Assembly: GCA_026168455.1 (NCBI GenBank)
Contig: CM047431.1
Location: forward strand, 56,970,539 to 57,034,538
Source: Theocolax elegans
Lineage: Eukaryota; Arthropoda; Insecta; Hymenoptera; Cerocephalidae
Direction: 5' to 3'
Length of the DNA: 64,000 nt
Positions 49,552 through 63,000 of this stretch are shown here, piece after piece (within the stretch, counting starts at the first letter, position 1; every line of letters begins with the position of its first letter). Under the pieces are notes generated by a model that made no database searches, was not told the origin of the DNA, and was given only the letters and a program-made list of their open reading frames with translations. A program made the position numbers and the translations under genes.

Positions 49552-52500
49552 GCAGCGAGTACGCGTTATTAAAGATTTTGCCGATAAAGATTTCGGGCCC
49601 AATGAAAACATTAAGCACATTTGCGCTGCTTGATGACGGTTCGACCGTTACATTGATTAGCGAAAAATTAAAACAAAAGTTAAACATTTGCGGTCGACAT
49701 ATTTCCATCGGGTTGAAGGGAATCACGGATCGCGGAACGGTAAAAACAAGCTGCGAAAGGGTAAATTTTAAGGTTATCGGCGACAAGGAATTTTACATTA
49801 ATAACGCGATTGCTGCTCCGCGGTTGTCGTTTCCTGTACAAACTTTAGACGAAGAAGTAGTTCGATTAATCGCGAAAACGCAGAGTGTGTTTATTCAGCC
49901 ATATATCAACGCGCAACCTGAAATTTTAATTGGACAAGATAACTGGCGCTTGCTCGCGACTTCCGAAACGCGTGAAGTTGAAAATTCTTCTCTTGCGATT
50001 TCGCATACACCTTTAGGTTGGGTGGCGCATGGTGTTGCGAATATTGACCGCGATTATAAAATTATCAGCACAGTTCAGGTATTTAAAGAAATTGTTCCGA
50101 TAAAGTTGGGCGAATCTTTTCAATTCGAAAATGAGCAACTGGATAGTCTAGTAAAAAAGTATTTTGCATTCGATAATTTTGGTGAACGCGAAGCGGATCG
50201 AATTAGTCCAAGAAAGCATAGAATTTTAGAAATTTTAGAAGGAACTACGAAATTTGTAGGTGACAAATGGGAAACGGGCTTAATTTGGAATGAAAAGCGA
50301 GCGCCGCAAGTTGATAGTCGCGTGACAGCAATTAAAAGATTATTTTCGTTAGAAAAGAAGTTAGACAAAGACAGCGAATACGCAAAACTATATTATAAGG
50401 AAATGAGTCGGTTTATCGATAACGGTTTCGCGAAGAAGATTGATGACGAAGAAAGCTCGCGAATTTGGTATCTCCCGCATTTTGGCGTTCAAAGTCTAAC
50501 CAAACCGGGAAAAGTGAGACTCGTATTTGATGCAGCGGCGAAGACTCACGGTATAAGCCTTAACGATCAGCTGGACTCGGGTTTAGATTTGCTCCAATCG
50601 TTGCCGGGAGTTTTGTTGCGTTTTCGCCAATTTGCGGTAGGATTCAAGGCTGACATAAAAGATATGTACTTACGCGTACAAATGCGCAAAGAAGATCGCG
50701 GAGCGCAACGGTTTTTATGGCGTGGATCGAACCGACGAAAATACCCCGATACGTACGAAATGACATGTTTAGTTTTCGGCTCGAATTCGTCCCCTTGTAG
50801 CGCGATGTATGTAAAAAACAGGAATGCGCACGAGTTCGCTGTTGCCAAGCCTCGCGCGTCTGAGAGTATAATAAAAAATTCTTACGTTGACGACTATTTG
50901 TCCAGCGCGATAAATGTTAATGAAGCGAGCGAGCTTATTCGTGATGTAATTTTCATTAACTCGCGAGCAAATTTTAAAATGCATAGTTGGGCAAGCAACA
51001 ACGAAAACGCTCTTTGCGCCATTATCGCTTCTTCAAATCAAAATGCAAAAGAAACGTCATTGTGCGACCGAGGGGGAGAGCGGGTATTAGGTTTAAAGTG
51101 GAATACGCATACCGATATGTTAGGGTTTAATGTGGGTTTAGAACGCATATCGACAGATTTGTTGAATGGGTCGCGAAAACCGTCAAAACGGGAGTTTTTA
51201 CGTGTGATAATGTCGGTTTTCGATCCTCTTGGCATTTTAAGTCCTTTTACCCTACGATCGCGAATTATTATGCAAGAGATTTGGCGCAGTAGTATCGGGT
51301 GGGATGATGAATTACGCGATGAAGAACAGGTTAAATGGTTCGCGTGGGTGAAGAATTTACGCGATATACACAAATGTGTAATTCCTCGATGTCTTACTCC
51401 GAAACAAAAATGTTTTAAATCCGCGCAGTTACACGTTTTTTGTGACGCGAGTATGACAGCTTACGCGGCAGTGGTATACGCGCGATTCGAAATTTCGGAC
51501 TCACCTGCCATGGTCTCTATTGTTATGGGTAAATCGCGAGTTGCTCCGATTAAACCATTATCTGTTCCTCGTCTAGAATTGCAGGCGGCGTTACTCGGTG
51601 CGCGTTTAATTAATGCAGTCGAAAAAGAACTCGAAATCAAATTCGAAGGTCGATTTTTGTGGTCGGATTCGCAAACTGTAATACGCTGGATTAAAACGGA
51701 GCCGCGAACACGACAAATTTACGTAGCGCATAGGTTAGGAGAGATCAGCGATTTGACAAAAAGCTCTGAGTGGCGATGGGTCCCGACACACGAGAATCCA
51801 GCAGATGTTGCTACGCGTTGGTCAACAGAAAGTTTAAAAACGACAAACCCATGGTTTAGTGGTCCGAGTTTCTTGCAACTGTCAGAGTCTAGCTGGCCTA
51901 TTCAGAAAGCACTGAGCGATAGCGAGAAAAGGTCGATTGATGAGATCGAGCAGCGAAAAGCGTATGTGTCCGTTATCGCGACAGCACATAATGATTTACC
52001 TTTGCTTGCGCGTTTAATTGGTTGGCGAGGACTCTTGATTTTAGCGCGACGCATAAAAAAGGTCGTCGACCGTTGGCGCAAATGTACGCGTACAGATAAT
52101 TATTACGATCAAAATGAACTTGAAAAATATTGTTTTCGCGAGATGCAACTTGAAAGTTTTAGTAAAGAAATTAAATCGTTGAAAAATAATAAAAATATAC
52201 CTAAACAAAGTAAAATTCGAAATGTGCGACCTTTCCTCGATGATACCAGTTTAATGCGTGCAGAAGGTCGTGTAAGGAAAATCGATGATGTGGAATTTGA
52301 AAATCATCCGATTATTTTAGACGCGAAAAATAGTAAAACTAAATTGCTTATTGCGGAATATCATCGGCGTTTTTATCACGGAAGTAACGAAACGGTGGTG
52401 AATGAAATGAAGCAAAAATTCTACATCGTCGGTCTTCGGAATGCGCTTAAATCTTTCACATATAATTGTCTAGCTTGCAAACTGCGAAAAGCGAAACCGC

Positions 52501-53462
52501 AAAATCCGATGATGGCATCGCTCCCTAAATGTCGTTTAGCTTATAAGCTAAGGCCCTTTACTCATTGCGGAATAGATTATTTTGGTCCTATATGCGTGAA
52601 AATTGGGCGAAGACGCGAAAAACGTTGGGGGGTGCTTTTCACCTGTCTGACAACGAGAGCTATACATATCGAATTGGCGAATTCATTGACAGCGAGTTCC
52701 GCAATAATGGCCTTGCAGCGATTGTCCGCGAGGCGAGGATCGCCTGCTGTTATATACAGTGATAACGGAACGAATTTTCGTGGCGCGTGTAAGGAGTTGC
52801 AAGATGGAATCGCTATGTTGGATAAAAATAAACAACGGGAATTTGCATTAAAAAACGGCATAAAATGGTATTTTAATCCGCCCGATTCACCGCATATGGG
52901 AGGCGCATGGGAGCGCATGATTAAAACGGTAAAAATAGCGCTTAACGCGACCCTTAAAAATCATGCTCCTAGCGAAGAAATATTACATACTTTACTTGTT
53001 GAAATCGAGCATTCCGTCAACTCGCGACCACTCACGCACGTATCGACAGATCCCAGAGACGATGAAGCACTAACACCTAATCACTTCTTGATTGGCGAAT
53101 CGTCGGGAGAATTCAAATTAAATAATTATGACGCGTTAAATTTATGTACAAAAAAACAGTGGCGAATTTCGCAATCGTTCGCGAACCATTTTTGGAATCG
53201 GTGGCTGCGAGAGTACTTACCCACGCTTTTAACTCGTGAAAAATGGCTTAGTAAGACGTTACCGTTGAAAATCAACGATCTTGTATTAATTGTTGATACG
53301 CAAGCGCCACGAAACGCGTGGAAAAAGGGGAAAATAAGCGAAGTTTATCCAGGCGCCGACGGCGAAACGCGAGTCGCGAAAGTTGTAACCACATCTGGTA
53401 ATTTTGTACGTCCAGTTCACAAGCTTGTACGTTTGTTTAGTGACAATGATGTAAAAAATTAA
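49548..53462 (+). CDS. pol: BEL/Pao Pol polyprotein: protease, reverse transcriptase, RNase H, integrase
   Basis: The frame is open from the gag stop to TAA at 53460-53462. Positions here count from the TTG at 49578, a conventional reference point and not a likely start; the first ATG is at 49602. Aspartic protease: DDGS at 19-22 and ILIG at 116-119. Reverse transcriptase: catalytic Asp about 359 and YVDD at 436-439. Next comes the Pao-specific linker (Peptidase_A17 family region), with FDPLG at 548-552. RNase H: Asp 623, Glu 667, Asp 697, Asp 743. Integrase: zinc-binding H929, H934, C964, C967, and catalytic Asp 1000, Asp 1062, Glu 1112. The C-terminal DUF5641-like domain covers about 1190-1288. 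All key residues are present, so the enzyme set looks functional. It replicates the RNA and integrates the DNA. Expression probably needs stop readthrough, because internal initiation at 49602 would trim the start of the protease. Confidence 0.95.
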   Translation, partial: LGSEYALLKILPIKISGPMKTLSTFALLDDGSTVTLISEKLKQKLNICGRHISIGLKGITDRGTVKTSCERVNFKVIGDKEFYINNAIAAPRLSFPVQTLDEEVVRLIAKTQSVFIQPYINAQPEILIGQDNWRLLATSETREVENSSLAISHTPLGWVAHGVANIDRDYKIISTVQVFKEIVPIKLGESFQFENEQLDSLVKKYFAFDNFGEREADRISPRKHRILEILEGTTKFVGDKWETGLIWNEKRAPQVDSRVTAIKRLFSLEKKLDKDSEYAKLYYKEMSRFIDNGFAKKIDDEESSRIWYLPHFGVQSLTKPGKVRLVFDAAAKTHGISLNDQLDSGLDLLQSLPGVLLRFRQFAVGFKADIKDMYLRVQMRKEDRGAQRFLWRGSNRRKYPDTYEMTCLVFGSNSSPCSAMYVKNRNAHEFAVAKPRASESIIKNSYVDDYLSSAINVNEASELIRDVIFINSRANFKMHSWASNNENALCAIIASSNQNAKETSLCDRGGERVLGLKWNTHTDMLGFNVGLERISTDLLNGSRKPSKREFLRVIMSVFDPLGILSPFTLRSRIIMQEIWRSSIGWDDELRDEEQVKWFAWVKNLRDIHKCVIPRCLTPKQKCFKSAQLHVFCDASMTAYAAVVYARFEISDSPAMVSIVMGKSRVAPIKPLSVPRLELQAALLGARLINAVEKELEIKFEGRFLWSDSQTVIRWIKTEPRTRQIYVAHRLGEISDLTKSSEWRWVPTHENPADVATRWSTESLKTTNPWFSGPSFLQLSESSWPIQKALSDSEKRSIDEIEQRKAYVSVIATAHNDLPLLARLIGWRGLLILARRIKKVVDRWRKCTRTDNYYDQNELEKYCFREMQLESFSKEIKSLKNNKNIPKQSKIRNVRPFLDDTSLMRAEGRVRKIDDVEFENHPIILDAKNSKTKLLIAEYHRRFYHGSNETVVNEMKQKFYIVGLRNALKSFTYNCLACKLRKAKPQNPMMASLPKCRLAYKLRPFTHCGIDYFGPICVKIGRRREKRWGVLFTCLTTRAIHIELANSLTASSAIMALQRLSARRGSPAVIYSDNGTNFRGACKELQDGIAMLDKNKQREFALKNGIKWYFNPPDSPHMGGAWERMIKTVKIALNATLKNHAPSEEILHTLLVEIEHSVNSRPLTHVSTDPRDDEALTPNHFLIGESSGEFKLNNYDALNLCTKKQWRISQSFANHFWNRWLREYLPTLLTREKWLSKTLPLKINDLVLIVDTQAPRNAWKKGKISEVYPGADGETRVAKVVTTSGNFVRPVHKLVRLFSDNDVKN

Positions 53463-53475
53463 TTTAATTATTTAC

Positions 53476-53486
53476 GAGGGGGAGAA
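53476..53486 (+). promoter_or_regulatory. Polypurine tract
   Basis: GAGGGGGAGAA ends one base before the 3' LTR. It is the usual primer for plus-strand DNA synthesis. Confidence 0.85.
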
Positions 53487-53487
53487 T

Positions 53488-54007
53488 TGTTACCGATAGA
53501 CACAGGGATTGAGAGTGTGATTAAAATAACGTGTACGGCTTTTTTAAGGCATTTTTATGCGCGCGAAATTTGCGATCCCCGCACCTCTCTCGCGTGACTG
53601 TTCACGGCAATGTGGCCCCTTTGTTATTAGATCCCACGCGGGAGGTGACTCCCAGCAGAAATGTGGATCAGTATGCGCGAATTGATGATTTCGTGGCTTT
53701 TTGGGCCGAGAGGCGGGGAGGGATCGATTCTTCGAGCGCACGCGATCAGCTGATGTAAAAAATCAATAATCTGCGCCGATCGAAGCGCTAACCAATCTCT
53801 CGATTCCTGCGTCGAACGAAAAAACAAAACTTGCGGCCGCCGCGATATGAACAAAATGTAAGCGGCGCAGGGAAGGGGGAAAAGCGACGTCTCGCTTGTC
53901 TTTTTTGGTTTATTCATTCGCTTTGCGACCGCTACAGAAGCAAATACAAAATAAAACTTATATATATATAAATCAATTTGGATCACCGTTATTTTCTATT
54001 CCCAACA
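53488..54007 (+). repeat. 3' LTR of BEL/Pao element (520 bp)
   Basis: Matches 47369-47888 with one substitution (T at 53770). AATAAA at 53950-53955 is the candidate polyadenylation signal. Open frames inside the LTR on either strand appear in both LTRs and are not genes. Confidence 0.97.
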
Positions 54008-54012
54008 ACTTT
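54008..54012. repeat. Target-site duplication of BEL/Pao element, right
   Basis: ACTTT, identical to 47364-47368. Confidence 0.95.
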
Positions 54013-57000
54013 GGAACATAAAACAAGCGACGTTAAAATAATTAAAAAAATATTACATTCTATTATCAATAAATGCGTATGTTTTACTATAAATTTTCGA
54101 ATTACTGTGTCACTATTAACAACCGTAATTGTGCATATAGATTAACCAACATTAACCTTTACCAAAACACATAAATCAAACCAAATTATACGTAATAATA
54201 TAATTAATTTCAATATTAATTAATTACTAAAATATCAATTTACATCATTGGAAACAGAAATGCAAGGTACATATTATACTGAGAAGAATGTATAAATAAG
54301 AATAAGAAAAATGTATTAATAGTAAAATTTATTATATAATTAATAAAAATTATTATATTTTGTAGTGATACTCAATTTATCAAAAATTTTACACATCAAA
54401 TATGACACAGTACTATTTAAAGAAACAAAAACTATAATGTTAATTCTAGAATCGAGAACGCCATATGTACTTTCAACCTTAAATATCGCGCTCACTGTTA
54501 ATGTAAAATAAATCTTTAATGCACGTTTGGTTTTATAAAACGATATATAATTTTATCATTTGACATAAATTAATTTATAGACGAAACACAAACTCATTTC
54601 GGAAGTTAAATAAAAATATAACGATATTAATGTTTTGAGAACGAGAAATCTGGTGTAAAATATAAGAACAGCTCAGAATATATATTCTTCTGAAAATGTC
54701 GATTTTGCGCGACTTATATACCAAGGCACGCAGGCTCAAATCAACTCATCGTGGATCATCTCAGTTTTTTCCTATCCTTTAAATAATTAGATAATTAATC
54801 GAATTAATAAATAAAAGTGTGTGTACAGTACGTATATCTGGTGAAATAGAGAAATAGAAAATAATTTTTTTTTATAAGACTATAATCGTTTTTATATTAG
54901 GCATCATAAAAATTATTATATCGTATAATAAAAATTAATACAAAAAATATATATACATTCTTTCCTACAAAATATAATAATTTCTTCTATAAATATCGTA
55001 ATTTTTCCTATAACATTTCTTTTAGAGTAGTGTATCATAATGTTACGTAATGCACATGGGTACACGTATATATACTGCTTGGAAATATTGCATAAATTAA
55101 TATGCAAAGCATTTACATAATTAGACAAAAACAATTTTATTAAATTTGCATTTAAGGGGATGCAGACAGAGCCCTGTACAGTTAACCATTCTGGCGCATC
55201 ATTTTACCGACAATGAAAACAATACTTCGATGTATGCAAATGTATATTCACTTGGTTCTACCCGACCCCTCTCTTCCATCGCTTATATATACAAAAAGCC
55301 ACGGTTATTTAAAAAAAAATTTGAAAATAATCTCGACGTTTTTGTAATTAAATTTTTTCGAATATTTCCGAATTATCTGCGCGGGTGTACGAGTGTATGC
55401 GTATACGTACATGTATGAAGGTGTGTACTTAGGTTGCATACATTTTTCATGTGCAATATATTATTCAAATATTTAATAAGTAAATAAATTACGGATAAAG
55501 TGGATTTAAATCATATTTAAAAGTTACTATTAAAAATTCAGCCTATTCGCTGAAGTGACTCCTGAGATATCCTGTGGTAAGCCTATTATAGAAAAAAATC
55601 AGAGTACGGAGTTTCAAATTTAATTAAAATAGTTAAGTTACATATAAATTAACCAAAAATTTAAAATAAAAGTTAATAATATAATTCGTTTAAAAAATTA
55701 AGAAATGTTTTCAATTGTTATAAAAAAAAATTAATTGTTATATTGAATAGCTTTTTTCAATTTTAACACTACTAGCTGATCCTCTTAAGAATTTCCCGTT
55801 TTTTCTCCAATCAAGGATTTTCGAGAGATTTTAAGGTTTTACGGTCAAGGGTGAACACGAACCCTCTGACGCGTAAAATCAAATGTTCCCTTGGGCACCA
55901 CATACCTGTAAGCTCTCCCTAGGTTTATTCTGTTATTTTTTTGTCTTCTCACTCTCCCTCTCCCTCTCTTTCTCTTTTTCTCTTTCTCTTGGTCCATTAC
56001 GAGGTCAAGGGATAAGAAAATGAAGGGTTCATGCCAGGTGCGGTATAAAATTCGTGGGTTGGATACGAGCGAAAAAAATAGTAGAAAAACTGACCACTGA
56101 TCATGCAGGTAATCTTTTAACGATTAGTGTGAGGGCCATTACACGTTATCCTGATGTTTTAGTTCCTCAATTCTCTTATAGTAGATTAAGAGATAAGATT
56201 AGCAGAAATAATAGACCTAGAACTGGTGATACGCTTTTGTCGTAACGATCGTTTATTCTTTGTAAAATCCCTATTGATTTAGATGCACAAGTGAGCGGTT
56301 TAAAATTTTAATTATGTCGGAACGCGATTCGTAGGGTTAAAAAATAAAAGGGCTTACACCATAAAGAATAAAATAAAAAGTCAATTCGAAACGGTTAGAG
56401 CTATTAAATCACACATATTTCCCAACAAACACAGCAATAAACATTTACGAGGCAAAGTAAAACGACGATATCCATTTTTTTTTATACGAAGAGACACGGA
56501 TAATAAAGGAAAAATGTCGCTAAATTGTTCTCTTAAAACCAAAAGTTTTCGAGGGTTGGAGCGATCAAGTGGGCGAGCACCACGAGTTATAAAACATAAA
56601 CCGCCAGACCGAAATCGCAAATGGTCGGGAAATTCCAAATTTTTGAAAGCTAGCCTGCTGTTTTATAGGATTTTTTTTTCTTCTTACGTCTGCTTTATAC
56701 TATTCGCGATTCGAGAAAAGTAGATCAAATTTTTTTTATCGTCGTGAAAATGCAAAAAGGGTAAATATACAGATTTTTATTGTTTCAAGGGAATTGAAAA
56801 TTAAAGGAATACAAATAAAGTATTATAAATAGTACTTAAATATAAATAATTAAAGTAATATAAAAAAATTAAATTTTATCATTTCTCTCGTAAGTTGTAC
56901 GGTATTAACCTTTTCGGTCACGCAATTAAGATAAATTGGTCCAAAAGTGTAAATATAGGTTCTCGACGTATTTTTTAACCGGCATGAAACCGAATCATAA

Positions 57001-60000
57001 TGGCGATTCTATAATCTTTGTTCATCAATCAAAGAATTCCAATCATAAAAAGCATGTGTTACTCATTAAGTAAACAATCAAATATTAATCTTAAAAAATA
57101 TGTTCGTATCCACTAGAATGAAACAGAATTACAGCCGAACTAAGAAATTGAAGAAATTTAGCTTAAAAAATCAATAAAATGTGTAGTTTTAGTTTGAATG
57201 TTAATATTAGATTGTTTAGATGTTACAAGCGTTTAAAGTGAAGTCTCTTTTTTCTGGAAATTTTGTTTCAATAGCGTATAACTTTCGTAAAAGTTGATGA
57301 TTGTTAGAGTCTGCAGCTTTGGATTTTTTTTATATTTTTATATTAGACAAAGTACATGCTATAAGTCTCTTTATAAGTTCAAAAAAACTGTCTTATTAAA
57401 CACCCTTAAAAATAATACTCAAAGTATTCGAAACCTCTCGAGAGAAAAACATGCAAAATGTATACCTATAAATTAAAATAAAAAAGAAGAAGGAAACACT
57501 TAATCCAAACAAACTAGCGTAACGCGAGAGTCTCGAGTAATGGACAACTCGGTCACACGTCGCCGCGATGTTGCAACGACAACCAGCAGGAGCAGGAGCA
57601 GCTTCCTCGGCCTAATAATTCCCGAAAATCGTGCAATTTGTTCAGTCCCTCTCTTTCTGGTAACAAAAAAAAAGACGAGGCGAAAGCGAAAAGTTCGCGA
57701 TATAAAAGGGGAAAAAGAGGAAAGAGATATTCGGGGCAGGAGGACAATGGGTGGAACCTATTACCAGATGCAGCCACCGTTTCCGAGGTAAATGGAGTGG
57801 CTTCTCAACGAATGTTCTCAGAGGTCTATATACGACACTACTTCTTTCTAAAAGCCCCTTCTTTCTTCCTTTCTTTCTCTTCGTTTGTTATGGATCGTCT
57901 TTTATTCTCCTTTCCTTTCACTCTCGGATAGAAGAACACAAAAAATTAGTGTTCCCTTATTCCATTTTTTTTGTTTTTTTTTCTTTCTGGCTAACGTTCA
58001 AGCATCAGGTGTCGGATAATCTCTGCGATTTAACGTTTACGTAGTTATTCCCTTTGCGGTGAGTATATGCTAATGGCCTTTATTATACTTTGACTGAAAC
58101 CGACCGATGATATTATTTTGATGGTTTTGCTCATTGTCCGAGGATTTTACATTATCATTTATTATCTCTCGATTATTTGAAACTTCCGGTAATTTGTAAA
58201 GTATCAAATCTAGTTCGCCGATTTATTTAAATTTCCATAAATAGACCTCAAAACAATAACAAAAAAAAGAAATAAGACACTCGGAAAAAAAAACTCGTAA
58301 CAATCGTCGATTCATCGTAAATCATGTTCAGGGTATTATTAACGAAAAATAAAGGAAGAATAAATTATGAATAAAATATATAGTTTCCATGTTTACTAGA
58401 ATTTTTCCATTATATTCAATACAAAGCACTAGATTGTAAAACAAGACGAAAAGGAAGAAGGAGGAGGAGGAGGAGAAGAAAAAAAGACAATTGTAAACTC
58501 ATCCTTTCTCGACCTTCTTCCCAAGCTCCTGATTCGCATCGGTTGTCCTACCGAGCGAATTTCGCGGCGTCGCCATTGTTCTCCAGTTTCGTCAACACGT
58601 CGACGAAAAATAAAAAGGCAGGAGGGACGTAGAAGGGGGAGAGAAGAAAAAAATGAATCCACGTGTTTTGTCGCGCGAGCTCGTGGCGTTACGAAAATGG
58701 CGTTAACCAAATCCGGTATACGAAGATCGTTGGGAGATTGCCCGTTTTAAGAGAGAAGGTGTGAATCGCGATTCGGGATGGTGAATAGTCGGCGCTCTTT
58801 AAACACTGAATATTTGGAGTAATCGAGGATGGTGATGTATATAATCTGAGAAAGAGGTGACCTTTATTTCATCTAACTGTTTGTATATATGTATATATGC
58901 ATATATATATGTACCTTGGGAAATGATGTGCATTACGAATGAACCTACGGGATGCTATGGATTTATTCTAATATGATGTGTGTAATTTACATCGTGGGTG
59001 CAGATTTTAGATTACGGCCCGTGTTTCCCTAACATTTAACATACATTCTGTACTACTCTTGTTACATTGCATTAGAATTATCAACTGTCGACCGAGTATT
59101 TTTCGGCTCTATTGGGGTATCTGTAATATATACCCGTCTGATAATTCAAACAACCGAATCGTCTAGCTCGTTTGATTAGAATCGACCGACGCGTATAAGA
59201 AGTATAAAACAAAATTTAACAATTGATTTAATTCTGTGTGAAATTATTTCCAAACGATTATTCTAGTACAACATTTTAAAAGATAATTGAAAATTTCACC
59301 TCGTACTACATAACGCGAATTATTAAAATTACAGTAAAAATAGTTTCACATGATGTATTAAAAATAGAATATAAACGTAAAATCGAAAGACAAAAGTAAA
59401 ATTCTAATTCAATCTCGTCTGTTTCGTTCGAAAGTACGGATGAAAAGGATAATAAAATAATCATCATTAAACGTCGAATCTTGTATTAAAATTCCATTCG
59501 TGAATAAATTGAATTAACTTTGGGTGAGAATCGCGAAATAAAGTTGCGATCTTTGTGCGGATCGGACGAGAGAAAAGGAACGGGTGGAAAACCAATCAAC
59601 TCTTCACTTAAAATTCATAATGCAACCACTTCGCGTGACAAATCCCATCCCTCTCGACTAACGTCGAACCGAGAGATCTCATAACCTACTTAAATAGCAA
59701 CTCGAATAAAAGTTCAAAGAGAAAGTTTTTCTACATTATAGAAAAAGCTAAAGGAATTTTCTTGATCGTAAGAAAAGGAACTTTGACGACTCAACAGTAT
59801 ATTGAAGATCATAAGCTAAAGGAACTGAAATCGCTAGCGATTTAAAGATTTTTTAGGTTAACCTTTGATTGCCTTGATTGATGTCCAACCGAAGAAAAAA
59901 GCGGTGTTTAGTCACTTATTCCGTAGAGTTTGACTCGTAGAATAAATTTTGAAATGAACTTGCTTAAACTTTAGATTTATTCTATATAAAAAAAATTTAT

Positions 60001-63000
60001 TGAATTTTAATTAAATTTAATAATTTTTTTATTTATAACAAGTAAATTTTATTTCTAGTCCACCAACTATTCTTCTATTTCCATTGTTTGGTTAAATATG
60101 TATTTATCAAAAGGAATATGCATATAGATTTTCTGCGGAATATCAATTATTTCTAAAGAAATAGGTATAATTATATTTTTCTTTTATAATTTCAATACTA
60201 CAACATTAATTACAATTCAGTGAATAATCCGTAATTTATAAACCTCAATATACGCGATTTCACTTTATTTGTGCCAATGAAATTAAAAAAAAAAGGAAAA
60301 AGAAAAACTTGGACAAACAGAAATCCGAAAAAAATAGAAATACGTCGAAACGAAACAATAATGATACTAGAGACGAAAAAAAGGTAGAAAGAAAAACAAC
60401 TAAAAATATGTCGTAGGAATGTCCATATATTTTCCACAGTTGACGAAGCACGCAGTGTTTTATCGATACTGCATTTTTACGATGCCGTATAAAGTACGTG
60501 TCAAAAACGTCATACGCACTCATACAGAACGATAAATAAGAAAACGAAACATTTTTATAGTACGTACGATAGGTTTCGTTTCAATTAAACTGCATCTTAA
60601 TTCATCCTATTGGAACTTTTGCAAAAGACGAATATTAATAATAATAACCAAGGAACGGAACGAGAAAGATACTTTTAACCATCCCCAGGTCTCTCTCTCT
60701 CTCTGTTTCTGTGTACGTATATATATAACATTATATTATAACCATGTTGAAACCCCCTAGTGAAACAGGAGGAATAAGAGATACAAAGTTGGATAAGAGG
60801 CTGGTCGAAAGGTCCCTCGGTCCATTATATATACACCTACCCGCGAGAAATGCAGACTATGGAATATAAAGAAACCGTGGGCTTCCTGAAGAAAGCCGAG
60901 CGCGCGTGTGTGTATGTATGAGTCTACGTATATATACAGTATGTTCTAAGAGAGATCCCGCGAATGGATGTGAAAGTCGATAAAGAAAGCACTGCCGTTA
61001 CTTTTATTTTTCCTTCAGTTTTGCTCCAATTCGACGTGAAAAATGTTTTATTGGAATCGACGACCACCTGCAGCCTTTAGATTTTGGACGACCATTTCCT
61101 AAATTACTCATTATTTAGACAATTGGTTATTAAAGCATCCAGATAATAAGAAATATCGTCTACACTGATAATACACTGTAATTCTTAATATTTAAGTGTC
61201 GCATGCGCATTTAAAGATAAAATTTTTTTCGAATTTACAGGAAATACAAGTGTATTTTATATTTAAACAGAATGTGTATTTCCTACAAAATACTTACGTG
61301 AAGACACGTTATATTTTTGTCTCTTAATATTCAATCCTTAGATGCTTAAACCATTAAAAATGTATATTTGTTTCGAAAAATCAATTTCAAGTTATGATTA
61401 ACAATTTACTGCAATTCAGACTTCGGAAAAATGAAGAAACTTGCTAGTCCAAATGTCATTCAATTATTATTCATAATCTGAAATTGACATACAATTAATC
61501 AAATAATTATACACATATAATAAATCGCAATTTTTTTTTAATTATTACTTCTCCTCTATTTTTGATAAGTTTGCAATAACTTTTTTTCAATTTTATCAAA
61601 GCATATTTACCAAGTTTGACAGCATTATTGGTCAAGCTTGAATAAAGTTTTCCAAAAACTCAAGTTTGACTAGACTTTCTTTTCTTTTTCACATGTACCA
61701 AGAGAAAATGCGGTATTGATGGTATCAACTAAATACAATATTTTTCTATTTTAAATAAAGTAATAAGTTTCGTATGTTACTAAAACCTCAACAATTAATA
61801 ATTATTTCTAAATCTTCGCATTGTTTATATAATTATTTATTATCTACTTATGTTGTGTTACTATTAGAAATATAAATTAAACATAAATACTGTGAGTTAA
61901 CTATTAAGTATTACGGTTTATATTTCTCATGCATTTACTGCAGTATGTGTGGTTTAAATATTAACTCACGCGGAGTAAGTTGCGTTCAAAGCTTTGCGAA
62001 TTAATCGAGTAGTAAATGCGTACCATTTGAGTGAAATAATTACTTGTATCAGTATACACCTCCGGCTTTGTCTATATTTACTTTTTTCTTTTCTTTCGAA
62101 TTATCATAGTTTTTTTTGTTTAATTAACATCTCGACACTTTCTTCACGATCCACTTCAAGTTTATCTGTGTAAGAAATGTCATCGTCAGCGCGAATTCCA
62201 AGTTCAGAAGCGAAATTTAGAAGTTGTAATTACTTTTACCGTAATTACCTGTACGTATCTGTAATTACCAATACTTCAATCGAAGTTTCATCAAATAAAG
62301 TACGTTTACTCATCTTGTTTATATTATTCGAATTTTCCACAAATTCGAATTTCACACGGTCCTTATATGTACATTAGGTTTATTTGAATATAACTTTCTT
62401 GATATTTTGATGATATTAAAGCAAATTTTGCATTTGGAAAATCTGACATAGCGTTTAAGTGCATTTTTGCTGTTTATAGTCTATGATTTGGTTAATTCAT
62501 CTGCTTTTTTATTTTTCCCCGAAAATAATAATTAAAATAACATTTCCGTTGTAAAGTGATAAATAAAACGCTTACAATTATATCCTCGGTAGATTGAAAT
62601 CAAGATAAGATTCAAATTGATCCTTCGAAAGTTCAAACGTTGTATTTATTTACACTGTAAACGAAAACGAAATCCCACGATCGTCGTCGAAATAGCATTC
62701 TCGCATTTTCGGCTGTCGGTAACCTACCAAATGAATAAATTCAACGTATATGCAATAGAATAAATGGGAAAGTATACATAAATACGCGGAAAAGGGAAAA
62801 TGAAAGGGAAACGTTTTCGAATAAATATAAGAAATATAAAAGGTATACACGTATGCGGATAGTACGTAAGGAGAAGTCAATTACCGTTGGCAACGATACG
62901 CGCCGCCGACGTCTAGCTCCTTATCTCGTGTATAGCTGTCTCTGGATGCTGCTATTAATTAAGACTCACCCGGACACCCGGCGACAATATTGTTTTCTTA

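Larger units (their letters stand above)
47369..54007 (+). mobile_element. Complete BEL/Pao LTR retrotransposon (6639 bp)
   Basis: All parts of an autonomous element are present in order: 5' LTR, tRNA primer-binding site, gag, pol (protease, reverse transcriptase, RNase H, integrase), polypurine tract and 3' LTR, flanked by the 5-bp duplication ACTTT. The LTRs begin TGTTACC and end CCCAACA. The domain order with integrase last, the gag zinc knuckles ending in a HHxLLH motif, and the YVDD polymerase box place it in BEL/Pao. There is no env: pol ends 25 bp before the 3' LTR. The two LTRs differ at one of 520 positions, so insertion is recent. The only interruption is one in-frame stop between gag and pol. 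Confidence 0.97.

Noticed and set aside
53463..53487. Possible env gene after pol
   Set aside because: Only 25 bp separate the pol stop from the 3' LTR.
61434..61690. Second copy of the 36755 foldback element
   Set aside because: Only short strings such as CAAGTTTGAC are shared; the ends do not align over a useful length.
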